Source: an uncultured Prevotellaceae bacterium
GTDB taxonomy: Bacteria; Bacteroidota; Bacteroidia; Bacteroidales; Bacteroidaceae
Assembly: GCA_902800595.1 (NCBI GenBank)
Contig: CADCFA010000027.1
Span: forward strand, 1-59,780
Length of the DNA stretch: 59,780 nt
Reading direction: 5' to 3'
Within the stretch, counting starts at the first letter, position 1; the number at the start of each line of letters is the position of its first letter. A program made the translations under genes and the position numbers. Of the stretch, positions 17,161 through 25,296 are shown one piece after another. The notes under the pieces were generated by a model that had not been told where the DNA came from, searched no databases, and saw nothing but the letters and a program-made list of their open reading frames with translations.

Positions 17161-18279
17161 ATGGAGGCTATAAAAATATATATGGAAAAGATGATCAGTC
17201 TGACAGGACTGACAACTGAGTATGTCCCACTGGTGCGCTATGCCATTCTGGTGATGTTGGCCTTCCTGCTGGCATGGCTGACAGGATGGCTATGCAGGAA
17301 ACTGTTGGTGCCTCTGCTGCTGAAAGTGGCACGTAAGACTGATGCGAAGTGGGACGATGTGGTCTTGAATGAAGAAGTGCTGAACTCAGCCTCTCGTATC
17401 ATTCCAGCTATCGTGATCTGGACACTCTTGCCCCATGTGTTCTATGAGTATCCGCAGGTAGAAGATATTGTGGGGCGTCTGACGGCAATCTACTTCACTT
17501 TTATGACAATACGAACCGCCATCGTGTTCATTGATTCCTTCAAGCGTTTAGCAAATGGTCCGCGTTCCACACGACAGCAGTATCTCTACACCCTCTGCAG
17601 TGTACTGAAGATTCTTATGATTTTCGTCTGTGTGATTGTGGTGGTGGCCATCATCATCGACAAGAGTCCTGCTACGCTTTTCGCTGGTTTAGGAGCTGCT
17701 TCGGCCGTATTGATGCTGGCATTCCAGGATACGATTAAGGGACTGGTGGCAGGTATCCGTCTGACATCAAATGATATGTTGCACATCGGTGACTGGATCA
17801 CAGTGCCTTCTGCTGGAGCCAATGGTAAGGTGGAGGAGATTTCGCTCACGATGGTAAAAATACGTAACTTCGATAACACCATAGTCACAGTGACACCCCA
17901 GATGTTGGTTGATGGTGCCTTCCAGAACTGGGAGGGTATGATGGAGAACGAAGGGCGCAAACAGGTTCGGAAGGTGTATTACGACTTCCGCTCGCTGAAA
18001 GTTGATGAGGATGGAGTGGCAAACATCACAAAGTTCCGTCAGCATATGGAGCAGTGGTTGAAGGAACATCCCAAAGTAATAGGTGAGAAAAATCCCCTGG
18101 TAAAGCTGGCAGAGGCGCCACAGCCATCGGGTTGTTGCGTGGAGTTTGTATTCTGGCTGCATGCACAGGATGTGATAACCTATGAACATGATACCAGCGA
18201 CATCATGGAATATATTTATGCCAAGGGTGTTGACTATGGATTGCAAATCTATCAGCAGGTGATAAATAATAACCAATAA
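17161..18279 (+). CDS. MscS-family mechanosensitive channel
   Basis: 372 residues. Several N-terminal spans (about residues 20-45, 80-95, 140-165) precede the pore helix region GLGAASAVLMLAFQDTIKGL (about residues 174-193), rich in small residues as in TM3 of MscS. A beta domain follows (IGDWITVPSAGANGKVEEIS) and a soluble C-terminus of about 120 residues. It is a tension-gated inner-membrane channel for osmotic downshock. It starts 6 bases after dacB. The last codons merge with a heptad repeat spacer. Confidence 0.9.
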   Translation: MEAIKIYMEKMISLTGLTTEYVPLVRYAILVMLAFLLAWLTGWLCRKLLVPLLLKVARKTDAKWDDVVLNEEVLNSASRIIPAIVIWTLLPHVFYEYPQVEDIVGRLTAIYFTFMTIRTAIVFIDSFKRLANGPRSTRQQYLYTLCSVLKILMIFVCVIVVVAIIIDKSPATLFAGLGAASAVLMLAFQDTIKGLVAGIRLTSNDMLHIGDWITVPSAGANGKVEEISLTMVKIRNFDNTIVTVTPQMLVDGAFQNWEGMMENEGRKQVRKVYYDFRSLKVDEDGVANITKFRQHMEQWLKEHPKVIGEKNPLVKLAEAPQPSGCCVEFVFWLHAQDVITYEHDTSDIMEYIYAKGVDYGLQIYQQVINNNQ

Positions 18280-18311
18280 GCGTTAACCAATAACCGTTAG
18301 ATATTAAACAA
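18270..18311 (+). repeat. Heptad spacer with TAA every 7 bases (mscS/serB)
   Basis: Six 7-base units: TAACCAA, TAAGCGT, TAACCAA, TAACCGT, TAGATAT, TAAACAA. A stop triplet leads each unit, so stops occur in all three frames. The mscS stop codon itself (18277-18279) is one of them. Confidence 0.7.
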
Positions 18312-18323
18312 AAAAGAAGTATC

Positions 18324-19565
18324 ATGGAGAAGGAGATTAGACAGGAGCAGATTTTAGTAAGGATTACGGGACAGGACCGCCCAGGACTCACTGCATCGAT
18401 CATGGGTATCTTGGCAAAGTATGATGCACAGATTCTCGACATTGGCCAGGCTGATATACACTCCACACTGTCATTGGGGATCCTCATCCGTATGGACGAG
18501 AACAATTCTGGACAGGTGATGAAGGAACTGCTTTTCAAAGCCACAGAACTGAATGTGAATATCGGTTTCTCACCCATTACCGACGATGAGTACGAAGACT
18601 GGGTGGGGCATCAGGGTAAGAACCGCTACATCTTGATGGTGCTGGGGCGTCAGTTAGAGGCTCGTCAGATAGAGGGTGCTACGCGTATCCTTGCTGATCA
18701 GGGACTGAATATCGACTCTATCCTGCGATTGACGGGACGTAAGAGTATCCGTAATACCACCAAACATACACGTGCCTGCATTCAGTTCTCGTTGCGTGGT
18801 GAACCCATCAACCGTCAGGAGATGCAGTCGAAACTGATGAAGCTGTCGCAGGAGATGGAGATCGACTTCTCCTTCCAGCGTGATGATATGTTCCGTCGTA
18901 TGCGCCGCTTGATTTGTTTCGATATGGATTCCACACTTATTCAGACAGAGTGTATCGATGAATTGGCAGAGCGTAATGGTGTGGGAGCGGAGGTACGTGC
19001 CATCACAGAGAGTGCCATGCGTGGTGAAATCGACTTCAAGGAGAGCTTTACCCGTAGAGTAGCGCTGTTGAAGGGCCTTGATGTAAGTGTAATGAAGGAT
19101 ATTGCAGAAAACCTCCCCATCACTGAGGGTGCGGATCGCTTGATGTCTATCTTGAAGACCTGTGGTTATAAGATTGCCATTCTCTCTGGTGGATTTACCT
19201 ATTTCGGTGAGTATCTGCAGCGCCGCTATGGCATCGATTATGTATATGCCAACGAACTGGAGATTGGTGAGGATGGCAAGCTTACGGGACGTTATGTAGG
19301 GGAGATTGTCGATGGTCATCGTAAGGCTGAGTTGCTGAAGCTCATAGCACAGGTGGAGAAGGTGAATCTGGCTCAGACCATTGCTGTGGGTGATGGTGCC
19401 AACGATCTGCCGATGATCTCAGAAGCTGGTTTGGGTATCGCCTTCCATGCAAAGCCCCGAGTGGTGGCTAATGCCAAACAGAGTATCAACACCATCGGTC
19501 TTGATGGTGTGCTCTATTTCTTAGGTTTCAAAGACAGCTATTTAGGTGATCAGGGCAAACTATGA
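18324..19565 (+). CDS. serB: Phosphoserine phosphatase with N-terminal ACT domains
   Basis: 413 residues. Final step of serine synthesis, phosphoserine to serine. The N-terminal half holds two ACT-like regulatory domains (RITGQDRPGLTASIMGIL at residue 12 onward, a second at about 95-170), likely sensing an amino acid. The HAD phosphatase part starts with FDMDSTLIQTECIDELAE (about residue 199; nucleophile Asp) and contains ILSGGF (motif II), Lys in the middle, and VGDGANDLPMI (motif III/IV). It overlaps mutY by 4 bases (ATGA). Confidence 0.96.
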   Translation: MEKEIRQEQILVRITGQDRPGLTASIMGILAKYDAQILDIGQADIHSTLSLGILIRMDENNSGQVMKELLFKATELNVNIGFSPITDDEYEDWVGHQGKNRYILMVLGRQLEARQIEGATRILADQGLNIDSILRLTGRKSIRNTTKHTRACIQFSLRGEPINRQEMQSKLMKLSQEMEIDFSFQRDDMFRRMRRLICFDMDSTLIQTECIDELAERNGVGAEVRAITESAMRGEIDFKESFTRRVALLKGLDVSVMKDIAENLPITEGADRLMSILKTCGYKIAILSGGFTYFGEYLQRRYGIDYVYANELEIGEDGKLTGRYVGEIVDGHRKAELLKLIAQVEKVNLAQTIAVGDGANDLPMISEAGLGIAFHAKPRVVANAKQSINTIGLDGVLYFLGFKDSYLGDQGKL

Positions 19566-20560
19566 TGTCTGTAGCCTTGTTGGAGTGGTTTCGTGATAAC
19601 GGACGTGATCTGCCTTGGCGACAGACTCACGATCCGTATGCGATATGGCTATCAGAGATTATCCTGCAACAGACTCAGGTAAAACAAGGATGGGATTACT
19701 GGGAACGTTTCATGCGTCGTTGGCCCACGGTGCAGGATCTCGCTGCAGCTACAGAAGACGAGGTGCTGCGCGAGTGGCAGGGACTGGGTTATTACAGTAG
19801 GGCCCGTAACCTGCATTATGCTGCCAAACAGATTGTGGAATTGGGACACTTCCCCGATACGCTTGAAGAGATTAAGAAACTTAAAGGCGTGGGCGACTAT
19901 ACTGCTGCAGCAATCGCTTCGATAGCTTTCAATCTGCCTGTAGCTGTGGTTGATGGCAATGTATATCGCGTGTTGGCTCGATATTTTGGTATCGATACAC
20001 CTATCAATACAACAGAAGGTAAAAAGATATTCGCTGCCCTTGCCCAGGATCAACTCTCCTTGCTGACTACTGACCGTTCACCACTTGCTTCACAGTATAA
20101 TCAGGCCATCATGGATTTCGGTGCCATCCAATGTACCCCTCAGTCGCCTCATTGTGACAGTTGTCCTTTGATGGATTCTTGTCTTTCTCTTAGAGAGGGT
20201 AGGGTGGAAGAACTACCTGTGAAACTGAAAACTTTGAAGATTCGTGAACGACACCTTATTTATATTTATATACGTTGTAAGGGACAGACTGCTATCCATC
20301 GCCGTGGGGCTGGCGATATCTGGCAGGGTCTTTGGGAGCCATTGCTGGTGGATGCTGAATCAGCAGTGCCACCTATGGCAAGATTGCTGCGTAAGAATGT
20401 GAAGCATGTCTTGACGCATCAGGTGCTATACGCAAATTTCTATCTCCTTGAAACAGATCAGCAGCCAGAACTTCCTTCAGACTACATCTGGATAGCGGAG
20501 ACTGATCTTGACAACTATGCCTTACCACGTTTGATAGAAAACTTGATAGCTAGTATTTAA
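19562..20560 (+). CDS. mutY: A/G-specific adenine glycosylase
   Basis: 332 residues. Removes adenine mispaired with 8-oxoguanine. SEIILQQTQV carries the catalytic Glu, LKGVGDYTAAAIASIAF is the helix-hairpin-helix, and VAVVDGNVYRVL carries the catalytic Asp. The iron-sulfur cluster loop Cx6Cx2Cx5C is intact at about residues 192-208 (CTPQSPHCDSCPLMDSC). The C-terminal part resembles the NUDIX-like 8-oxoG recognition domain. The start overlaps the serB stop; the second ATG at 19565 is an alternative. Confidence 0.95.
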   Translation: MMSVALLEWFRDNGRDLPWRQTHDPYAIWLSEIILQQTQVKQGWDYWERFMRRWPTVQDLAAATEDEVLREWQGLGYYSRARNLHYAAKQIVELGHFPDTLEEIKKLKGVGDYTAAAIASIAFNLPVAVVDGNVYRVLARYFGIDTPINTTEGKKIFAALAQDQLSLLTTDRSPLASQYNQAIMDFGAIQCTPQSPHCDSCPLMDSCLSLREGRVEELPVKLKTLKIRERHLIYIYIRCKGQTAIHRRGAGDIWQGLWEPLLVDAESAVPPMARLLRKNVKHVLTHQVLYANFYLLETDQQPELPSDYIWIAETDLDNYALPRLIENLIASI

Positions 20561-20595
20561 AAATTCGCATCTGGAAGCAAGTTTTTTGCGCGAAA

Positions 20596-20627
20596 TTTGT
20601 TGAAATGGAAAAAATACATTACTTTTG
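20596..20627 (+). promoter_or_regulatory. Promoter of paaK-ACT
   Basis: TTTG at 20596-20599, 20 bases, TACTTTTG at 20620-20627. The paaK ATG is 45 bases further on. Confidence 0.75.
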
Positions 20628-20671
20628 CAGGGCAAAACGAGTAATTTGAGCTAAAAAACTAAGTAGATCTT

Positions 20672-21935
20672 ATGATTTGGAATGAAAGCGTTGAGTGCAT
20701 GGATCGCGAACAGCTTCGCGAGATTCAGAGTCGCCGCCTCGTAAAAATGGCGGAGTATGTATATCACAACACTCCTTTCTATCGGAAGAAATTCCAGGAA
20801 ATGGGGCTTGAGCCTGGCGATATCAAGAGTATTGATGATATCGTGAAGCTCCCGTTTACTAATAAACTCGATTTGCGTGACAATTATCCGTTTGGACTGG
20901 CTGCTGTGCCGATGAGTGAGATCGTGCGTATTCACGCTTCGTCAGGAACGACAGGAAAGCCTGTGGTGGTACTCTATACCCGTAAGGATCTGGCAATGTG
21001 GGCTGAGGCGATCTCTCGTGCCTTTACATCATTTGGCGCCGGCAAGGATGATATCTTCCAGGTGGCCTATGGCTATGGCCTGTTTACGGGAGGTCTGGGT
21101 GCGCACGACGGTGCCACGAATATCGGTGCCTCAGTGATTCCCATCTCTTCAGGTAACACCCAGAAACAGATGACGCTGATGCACGATTTCGGAACAACGG
21201 TGCTCTGTTGTACACCTTCTTATGCCATGTTCCTTGGTGAGGCGATGCAGGAGTGTGAGTGGCCTCGTGACGAGTTTAAACTGAAGATAGGTGTATTTGG
21301 TGCCGAGCCTTGGACGGAGAAGATGCGTGTGAAGCTGGAGGAAAGCCTCGGTATTAAGGCTTACGATATTTACGGACTGAGTGAGATTGCAGGTCCTGGT
21401 GTGGGCTATGAGTGTGAGCACCAGTGCGGTACCCACCTGAATGAAGACTATTTCTACCCCGAGATTCTGAATCCTGAGACGGGTGAACCTGACAAAGGAA
21501 GGTATGCCTTTGCTGCGTTATAGGACACACGACCTGACGGCACTGCACTATGAGAAGTGTGCCTGCGGACGTACCTTGGTAAGAATGGATCGTATCCTGG
21601 GTCGTTGCGACGATATGCTGATTATCCGTGGTGTGAACGTGTTCCCGTCACAGATAGAGGATGTCATCCTGAAGTTGCCTGAGTATGAGCCTCACTTCTT
21701 GTTGACAGTAGATCGTGTGAACAACACCGATACCTCTGAGTTGAAGGTAGAAGTGAAGGATGAGTACTTCACCGACGATATGGCTACGATGGTGGGTCTG
21801 CAGAAGAAACTTGAGGGTGAACTGCGTAGCGTGATCGGTCTAGGCTTCAAGGTGAAGCTTGTTGAGCCGAAGGGCATTGAGCGCTCTGAGGGTAAGGCCA
21901 AGCGAGTGATCGACAAACGTAAGTTCGAGAAATAA
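20672..21935 (+). pseudogene. paaK: Phenylacetate-CoA ligase, disrupted by a short internal deletion and frame change
   Basis: The first frame (20672-21523) encodes the N-terminal ANL domain with the AMP-binding loop HASSGTTGKPVVVLYTRK and IYGLSEIAGPGVGYE, then departs from the family after NPETGE and stops. A second frame (from about 21487 to 21935) continues from NLTKEGMPLLRYRTHDLTA through RCDDMLIIRGVNVFPSQIE to a normal C-terminus. The roughly 13 residues usually found between these blocks (a PDGxxGELVxT-like stretch) are absent, so about 41 bases were lost rather than one base slipped. The enzyme activates aryl acids with CoA and ATP. As written it cannot be made whole. Assembly error is an alternative. 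Confidence 0.85.
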
Positions 21936-21964
21936 AATATTAAAAACCAAAAAACGTTAAGTAT

Positions 21965-22390
21965 ATGAAAGCAAAGCAATTGTCTGTATTCCTCGAGAAT
22001 AAGTCTGGACGACTGACCGAGGTGACTGAGGCCCTGGGGGCTGCAGGTATCAATCTTTCTGCCATGAGTATTGCTGATAACAGCGACTTCGGTATCCTGC
22101 GTTGTATCGTTTCGGATCCTGAGAAGGCCTATAAGGTTCTGAAAGAGGCACATTTCGCTGTGAAGATCACTGATGTCATCGGCTTTGTATGTCCGAACAC
22201 CAGTGGCTCATTAGCGGTAGTATTGAAGCATCTCTCCGACAATGGTGTGTTCATTGAGTATATGTACTCTTTCGCCAACGGAGATGTGGCCTATGTGGTG
22301 ATCCGGCCTACCGATTTGGATATGTGTGAAAAGATTCTTTCAGAGAAAAAAGTGGAATTGATGGCTGATAGTGACCTCTATCAGTTATAA
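21965..22390 (+). CDS. Tandem ACT-domain protein
   Basis: 141 residues made of two ACT domains (about 4-65, starting QLSVFLENKSGRLTEVTEAL, and about 70-135, with SLAVVLKHLSDNGVFIEYMY). No catalytic domain is attached. Such proteins commonly sit beside paaK-type ligase genes in anaerobes and probably bind an amino acid to regulate it. It is co-transcribed with paaK (29-base gap) and is followed by a perfect terminator hairpin. Confidence 0.85.
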   Translation: MKAKQLSVFLENKSGRLTEVTEALGAAGINLSAMSIADNSDFGILRCIVSDPEKAYKVLKEAHFAVKITDVIGFVCPNTSGSLAVVLKHLSDNGVFIEYMYSFANGDVAYVVIRPTDLDMCEKILSEKKVELMADSDLYQL

Positions 22391-22399
22391 AATAAACTA

Positions 22400-22444
22400 A
22401 AACTGCAAAATTTCGAAGAAGAAATTTTGCAGTTTCGTTTTTTT
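22400..22444 (+). terminator. Perfect rho-independent terminator after the ACT gene
   Basis: AAACTGCAAAATTTC (22400-22414) pairs perfectly with GAAATTTTGCAGTTT (22421-22435) around a 6-base loop, followed by a T-run to 22444. Confidence 0.92.
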
Positions 22445-22456
22445 GGTTTACCTTTG
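22425..22456 (+). promoter_or_regulatory. Promoter of purB overlapping the terminator stem
   Basis: TTTTG at 22425-22429, 19 bases, TACCTTTG at 22449-22456. The -33 element lies inside the right arm of the preceding terminator hairpin. The purB ATG is 34 bases past the -7 box. Confidence 0.7.
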
Positions 22457-22490
22457 CAGCGAAATTTGAGCAGGATATCTATATAAGAAA

Positions 22491-23837
22491 ATGAATATAA
22501 GTGTACTGACCGCCATCTCGCCTATTGATGGCCGTTATAGAGGTAAAACCGAACCATTGGCAGAGTATTTCTCAGAGTATGCCCTTATCAGGTATCGCAT
22601 ACGGGTGGAAATAGAGTATTTCATTACGCTTTGTGAATTGCCTTTGCCGCAATTGCAGACAGTCGATCATGCTTTGTTCGACCAGCTTCGTGACATCTAT
22701 CGTCAGTTTACACCTGCTGATGCCCAGCGGGTGAAGGACATCGAGAAGGTGACTAATCACGACGTGAAAGCTGTGGAGTACTTTATTAAGGAGAAACTTG
22801 ATGCGATGGGTGGTTTCGAACAATACAAGGAGTTTATTCACTTTGGACTCACTTCACAGGACATCAACAACACCAGTGTGCCCCTCTCTATCAAAGAGGC
22901 ACTCGAAGAGGTTTATTATCCCCTTCTCGAAGAGTTGATAGAGCAGCTGAACGACTATGCTGAGCAGTGGAAGAATATCCCGATGCTGGCAAAGACACAT
23001 GGACAGCCTGCATCACCAACACGTCTGGGTAAGGAGGTGATGGTGTATGTGTATCGTCTGGAAGAGCAGCTGCGTGCCTTGAAGGAGACACCAGTAACGG
23101 CTAAGTTCGGTGGCGCTACAGGTAACTTCAATGCTCATCATGTGGCCTATCCCCAGTATGACTGGCGTGAGTTCGGCAACAGCTTCGTGAGTGAGAAACT
23201 TGGTCTGGAGCGTGAGCAGTTCACGACACAGATCTCCAACTACGACTGGTTAGGCGCTATCTTTGATGCCATGCGCCGTATCAATACGATTATCATCGAC
23301 CTCGATCGCGACTTCTGGATGTATATCTCCATGGATTACTTCAAGCAGAAGATCAAGGCTGGTGAGGTCGGCTCCAGTGCGATGCCTCATAAGGTGAATC
23401 CCATCGACTATGAGAACTCGGAGGGTAACCTCGGCATTGCTAATGCCATCCTGCAGTTCCTGGCAGCTAAGTTGCCAGTGAGCCGTCTGCAGCGTGACCT
23501 TACCGACTCTACAGTGCTCCGTAACGTAGGTGTTCCAATGGGTCATGCGCTGATTGCTTTCCAGAGCACCCTGAAGGGACTGCGTAAACTGATTCTCAAC
23601 GAGGATAAGTTGCAGGAGGATCTTGAAAACACCTGGGCCGTGGTGGCTGAGGCTATTCAGACTATCCTGCGCCGTGAGGCTTACCCCAATCCTTATGAGA
23701 CCCTGAAAGCACTGACACGAACAAATGAGAAATTGACAGGGGAGAAGATCCGCAACTTTATCGAGACGCTCGAGGTGAGTGAGAACGTGAAGGAAGAACT
23801 GCGCGCTATTACCCCCTCAACTTATACAGGTATCTAA
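22491..23837 (+). CDS. purB: Adenylosuccinate lyase
   Basis: 448 residues, normal length. Two steps of purine synthesis (SAICAR to AICAR, adenylosuccinate to AMP). The fumarase/aspartase signature GSSAMPHKVNPIDYEN (about residues 295-310) is intact, as are FGLTSQDINNT and AKTHGQPASPT with its catalytic histidine. The C-terminal domain with ITPSTYTG is complete. First gene of a purB-pseudouridine synthase-asnS transcript. Confidence 0.96.
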   Translation: MNISVLTAISPIDGRYRGKTEPLAEYFSEYALIRYRIRVEIEYFITLCELPLPQLQTVDHALFDQLRDIYRQFTPADAQRVKDIEKVTNHDVKAVEYFIKEKLDAMGGFEQYKEFIHFGLTSQDINNTSVPLSIKEALEEVYYPLLEELIEQLNDYAEQWKNIPMLAKTHGQPASPTRLGKEVMVYVYRLEEQLRALKETPVTAKFGGATGNFNAHHVAYPQYDWREFGNSFVSEKLGLEREQFTTQISNYDWLGAIFDAMRRINTIIIDLDRDFWMYISMDYFKQKIKAGEVGSSAMPHKVNPIDYENSEGNLGIANAILQFLAAKLPVSRLQRDLTDSTVLRNVGVPMGHALIAFQSTLKGLRKLILNEDKLQEDLENTWAVVAEAIQTILRREAYPNPYETLKALTRTNEKLTGEKIRNFIETLEVSENVKEELRAITPSTYTGI

Positions 23838-23897
23838 TCAACCAATCAAAATTTAGATTAATAAAAAGAGTAAGAACAATTAAAAAGAAAGACTAAC

Positions 23898-25244
23898 ATG
23901 GATTTTGAGAACAACGAAAAGAAACACGAAGAGCCAACACAACAAGATGGTATTCAGAGAGAAGTAAGACAGGGACGCTCTCCGCGTCCACGTATCCATA
24001 CAGCAGCTCCTCGCCCCAGCTTCGAGCGCCCCAGCTATCGTCAGCACGACGATGAAGGTGGCTTCCGTCCCGAAGGCTTTGGCGCAGGTCTGCAGAGCAA
24101 TGCCCCTCAGCGTGGTGGCTATCGCCCTCGTAATAACTATGAGGGTGGCTATGGTCAGCAGCGTCAGGGTGGTTATACTCAGCGTCCCCAGCAGGGTGGC
24201 TATGGTCAGCGCCCTCAGGGTGGTTACAGCCAGCGTCCCCAGCAGGGTGGTTACGGCCAGCGTCCTCAGCAGGGTGGCTATGGTCAGCGTCCTCAGGGAG
24301 GTTATAGCCAGCGTCCCCAGCAGGGTGGTTATGGTCAGCGCCCCCAGGGTGGCTATGGCCAGCGTCCTCAAGGCGGTTATGGCCAGCGCCCTCAGGGTGG
24401 CTACGGCAAACCTTATGGCGCTCCTTATAAGAAAGGACCACGTCAGCATACAGCTGACTATGACCCCAATGCAAAGTATAGCATGAAGAAGCGTATCGAG
24501 TATAAGGAGATTAACTACGATCCCAACGAGCCGCTTCGTCTGAATAAGTTCCTGGCTAATGCCGGTATCTGCAGCCGTCGTGAGGCTGATGAGTTCATCC
24601 AGGCAGGTGTTGTCACTGTCAATGGTGAGGTGGTAACCGAGTTGGGTACCAAGATCTTGCGTACTGATGAGGTGAAGTTCCACGATCAGCCCGTAAAGAT
24701 TGAGAAGAAGGTATATGTGCTGCTGAATAAGCCGAAGGACTATGTGACAACCAGCGATGATCCCCAGCAGCGTAAGACTGTGATGGATCTGGTGAAGAAT
24801 GCATGTCCGGAGCGTATCTACCCAGTAGGTCGTCTGGACCGCAACACCACAGGTGTGCTCCTTCTGACGAACGATGGTGATCTGGCCTCTAAGCTGACGC
24901 ATCCTAAGTATCTGAAGAAGAAGATCTACCACGTATATCTCGATAAGAACGTGACAGCTCACGACATGCAGCAGATTGCTGAGGGTATCCAGCTGGAGGA
25001 TGGTGAGATCAAGGCCGACGATGTGCAGTATGCTCACGCTACAGATAAAAAGCAGGTGGGCATTGAGATCCACAGCGGTAAGAACCGTATTGTGCGTCGT
25101 ATCTTCGAGAGCCTGGGCTATCACGTACAGAAGCTTGATCGCGTACAGTTTGCTGGCTTGACCAAGAAGAACCTGAAGCGTGGTGACTGGCGTTACCTCA
25201 CAGAGGAGGAGGTTGATCGCCTGAGAATGGGTGCTTACGAGTAA
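23898..25244 (+). CDS. rRNA pseudouridine synthase (RluB/RsuA type) with a Gly-Tyr-Gln-Arg-Pro repeat tail
   Basis: 448 residues. Residues about 84-174 are a low-complexity run of about ten units like GGYGQRPQQ. Then an S4 RNA-binding domain (RLNKFLANAGICSRREADEF, about residues 212-270) and the RsuA-type catalytic domain with GRLDRNTTGVLLLTNDGD (about residue 310; catalytic Asp) and KNRIVRRIFESLGY near the end. It converts specific rRNA uridines to pseudouridine. The arginine-rich disordered tail probably binds RNA non-specifically; such tails on this enzyme are known in Bacteroidetes, but this one is long and regular. Confidence 0.9.
   Translation: MDFENNEKKHEEPTQQDGIQREVRQGRSPRPRIHTAAPRPSFERPSYRQHDDEGGFRPEGFGAGLQSNAPQRGGYRPRNNYEGGYGQQRQGGYTQRPQQGGYGQRPQGGYSQRPQQGGYGQRPQQGGYGQRPQGGYSQRPQQGGYGQRPQGGYGQRPQGGYGQRPQGGYGKPYGAPYKKGPRQHTADYDPNAKYSMKKRIEYKEINYDPNEPLRLNKFLANAGICSRREADEFIQAGVVTVNGEVVTELGTKILRTDEVKFHDQPVKIEKKVYVLLNKPKDYVTTSDDPQQRKTVMDLVKNACPERIYPVGRLDRNTTGVLLLTNDGDLASKLTHPKYLKKKIYHVYLDKNVTAHDMQQIAEGIQLEDGEIKADDVQYAHATDKKQVGIEIHSGKNRIVRRIFESLGYHVQKLDRVQFAGLTKKNLKRGDWRYLTEEEVDRLRMGAYE
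24140..24415 (+). repeat. In-frame coding tandem repeat (GGYGQRPQ units)
   Basis: About ten imperfect 24- to 30-base units encoding GGYGQRPQ or GGYGQRPQQ, with synonymous variation between copies (caggg/cagca, ggtggc/ggcggt). All units are multiples of three, so copy-number change would keep the frame. Confidence 0.85.
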
Positions 25245-25246
25245 TA

Positions 25247-25288
25247 ACTAGGAATACTAGTATAACTAGTCCGGCTAGAAAAATCTAG
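25247..25288 (+). repeat. Five CTAG motifs at 9-9-9-10 base spacing in the spacer before asnS
   Basis: ACTAG at 25247, 25256 and 25265, GCTAG at 25274 and TCTAG at 25284. The regular spacing marks a degenerate 9-base tandem repeat. It fills nearly the whole gap between the pseudouridine synthase stop and the asnS ATG. Confidence 0.65.
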
Positions 25289-25296
25289 AAATAAAA

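Noticed and set aside
24140-24415. Tandem repeats resembling a CRISPR array
   Set aside because: The units are in frame within a pseudouridine synthase, have no unique spacers and encode a regular peptide repeat.
23880-25124. 414-codon minus-strand ORF opposite the pseudouridine synthase
   Set aside because: It is the antisense of a repeat-rich coding gene; its Leu/Thr/Ala runs mirror the repeats, and the plus frame has full domain matches.
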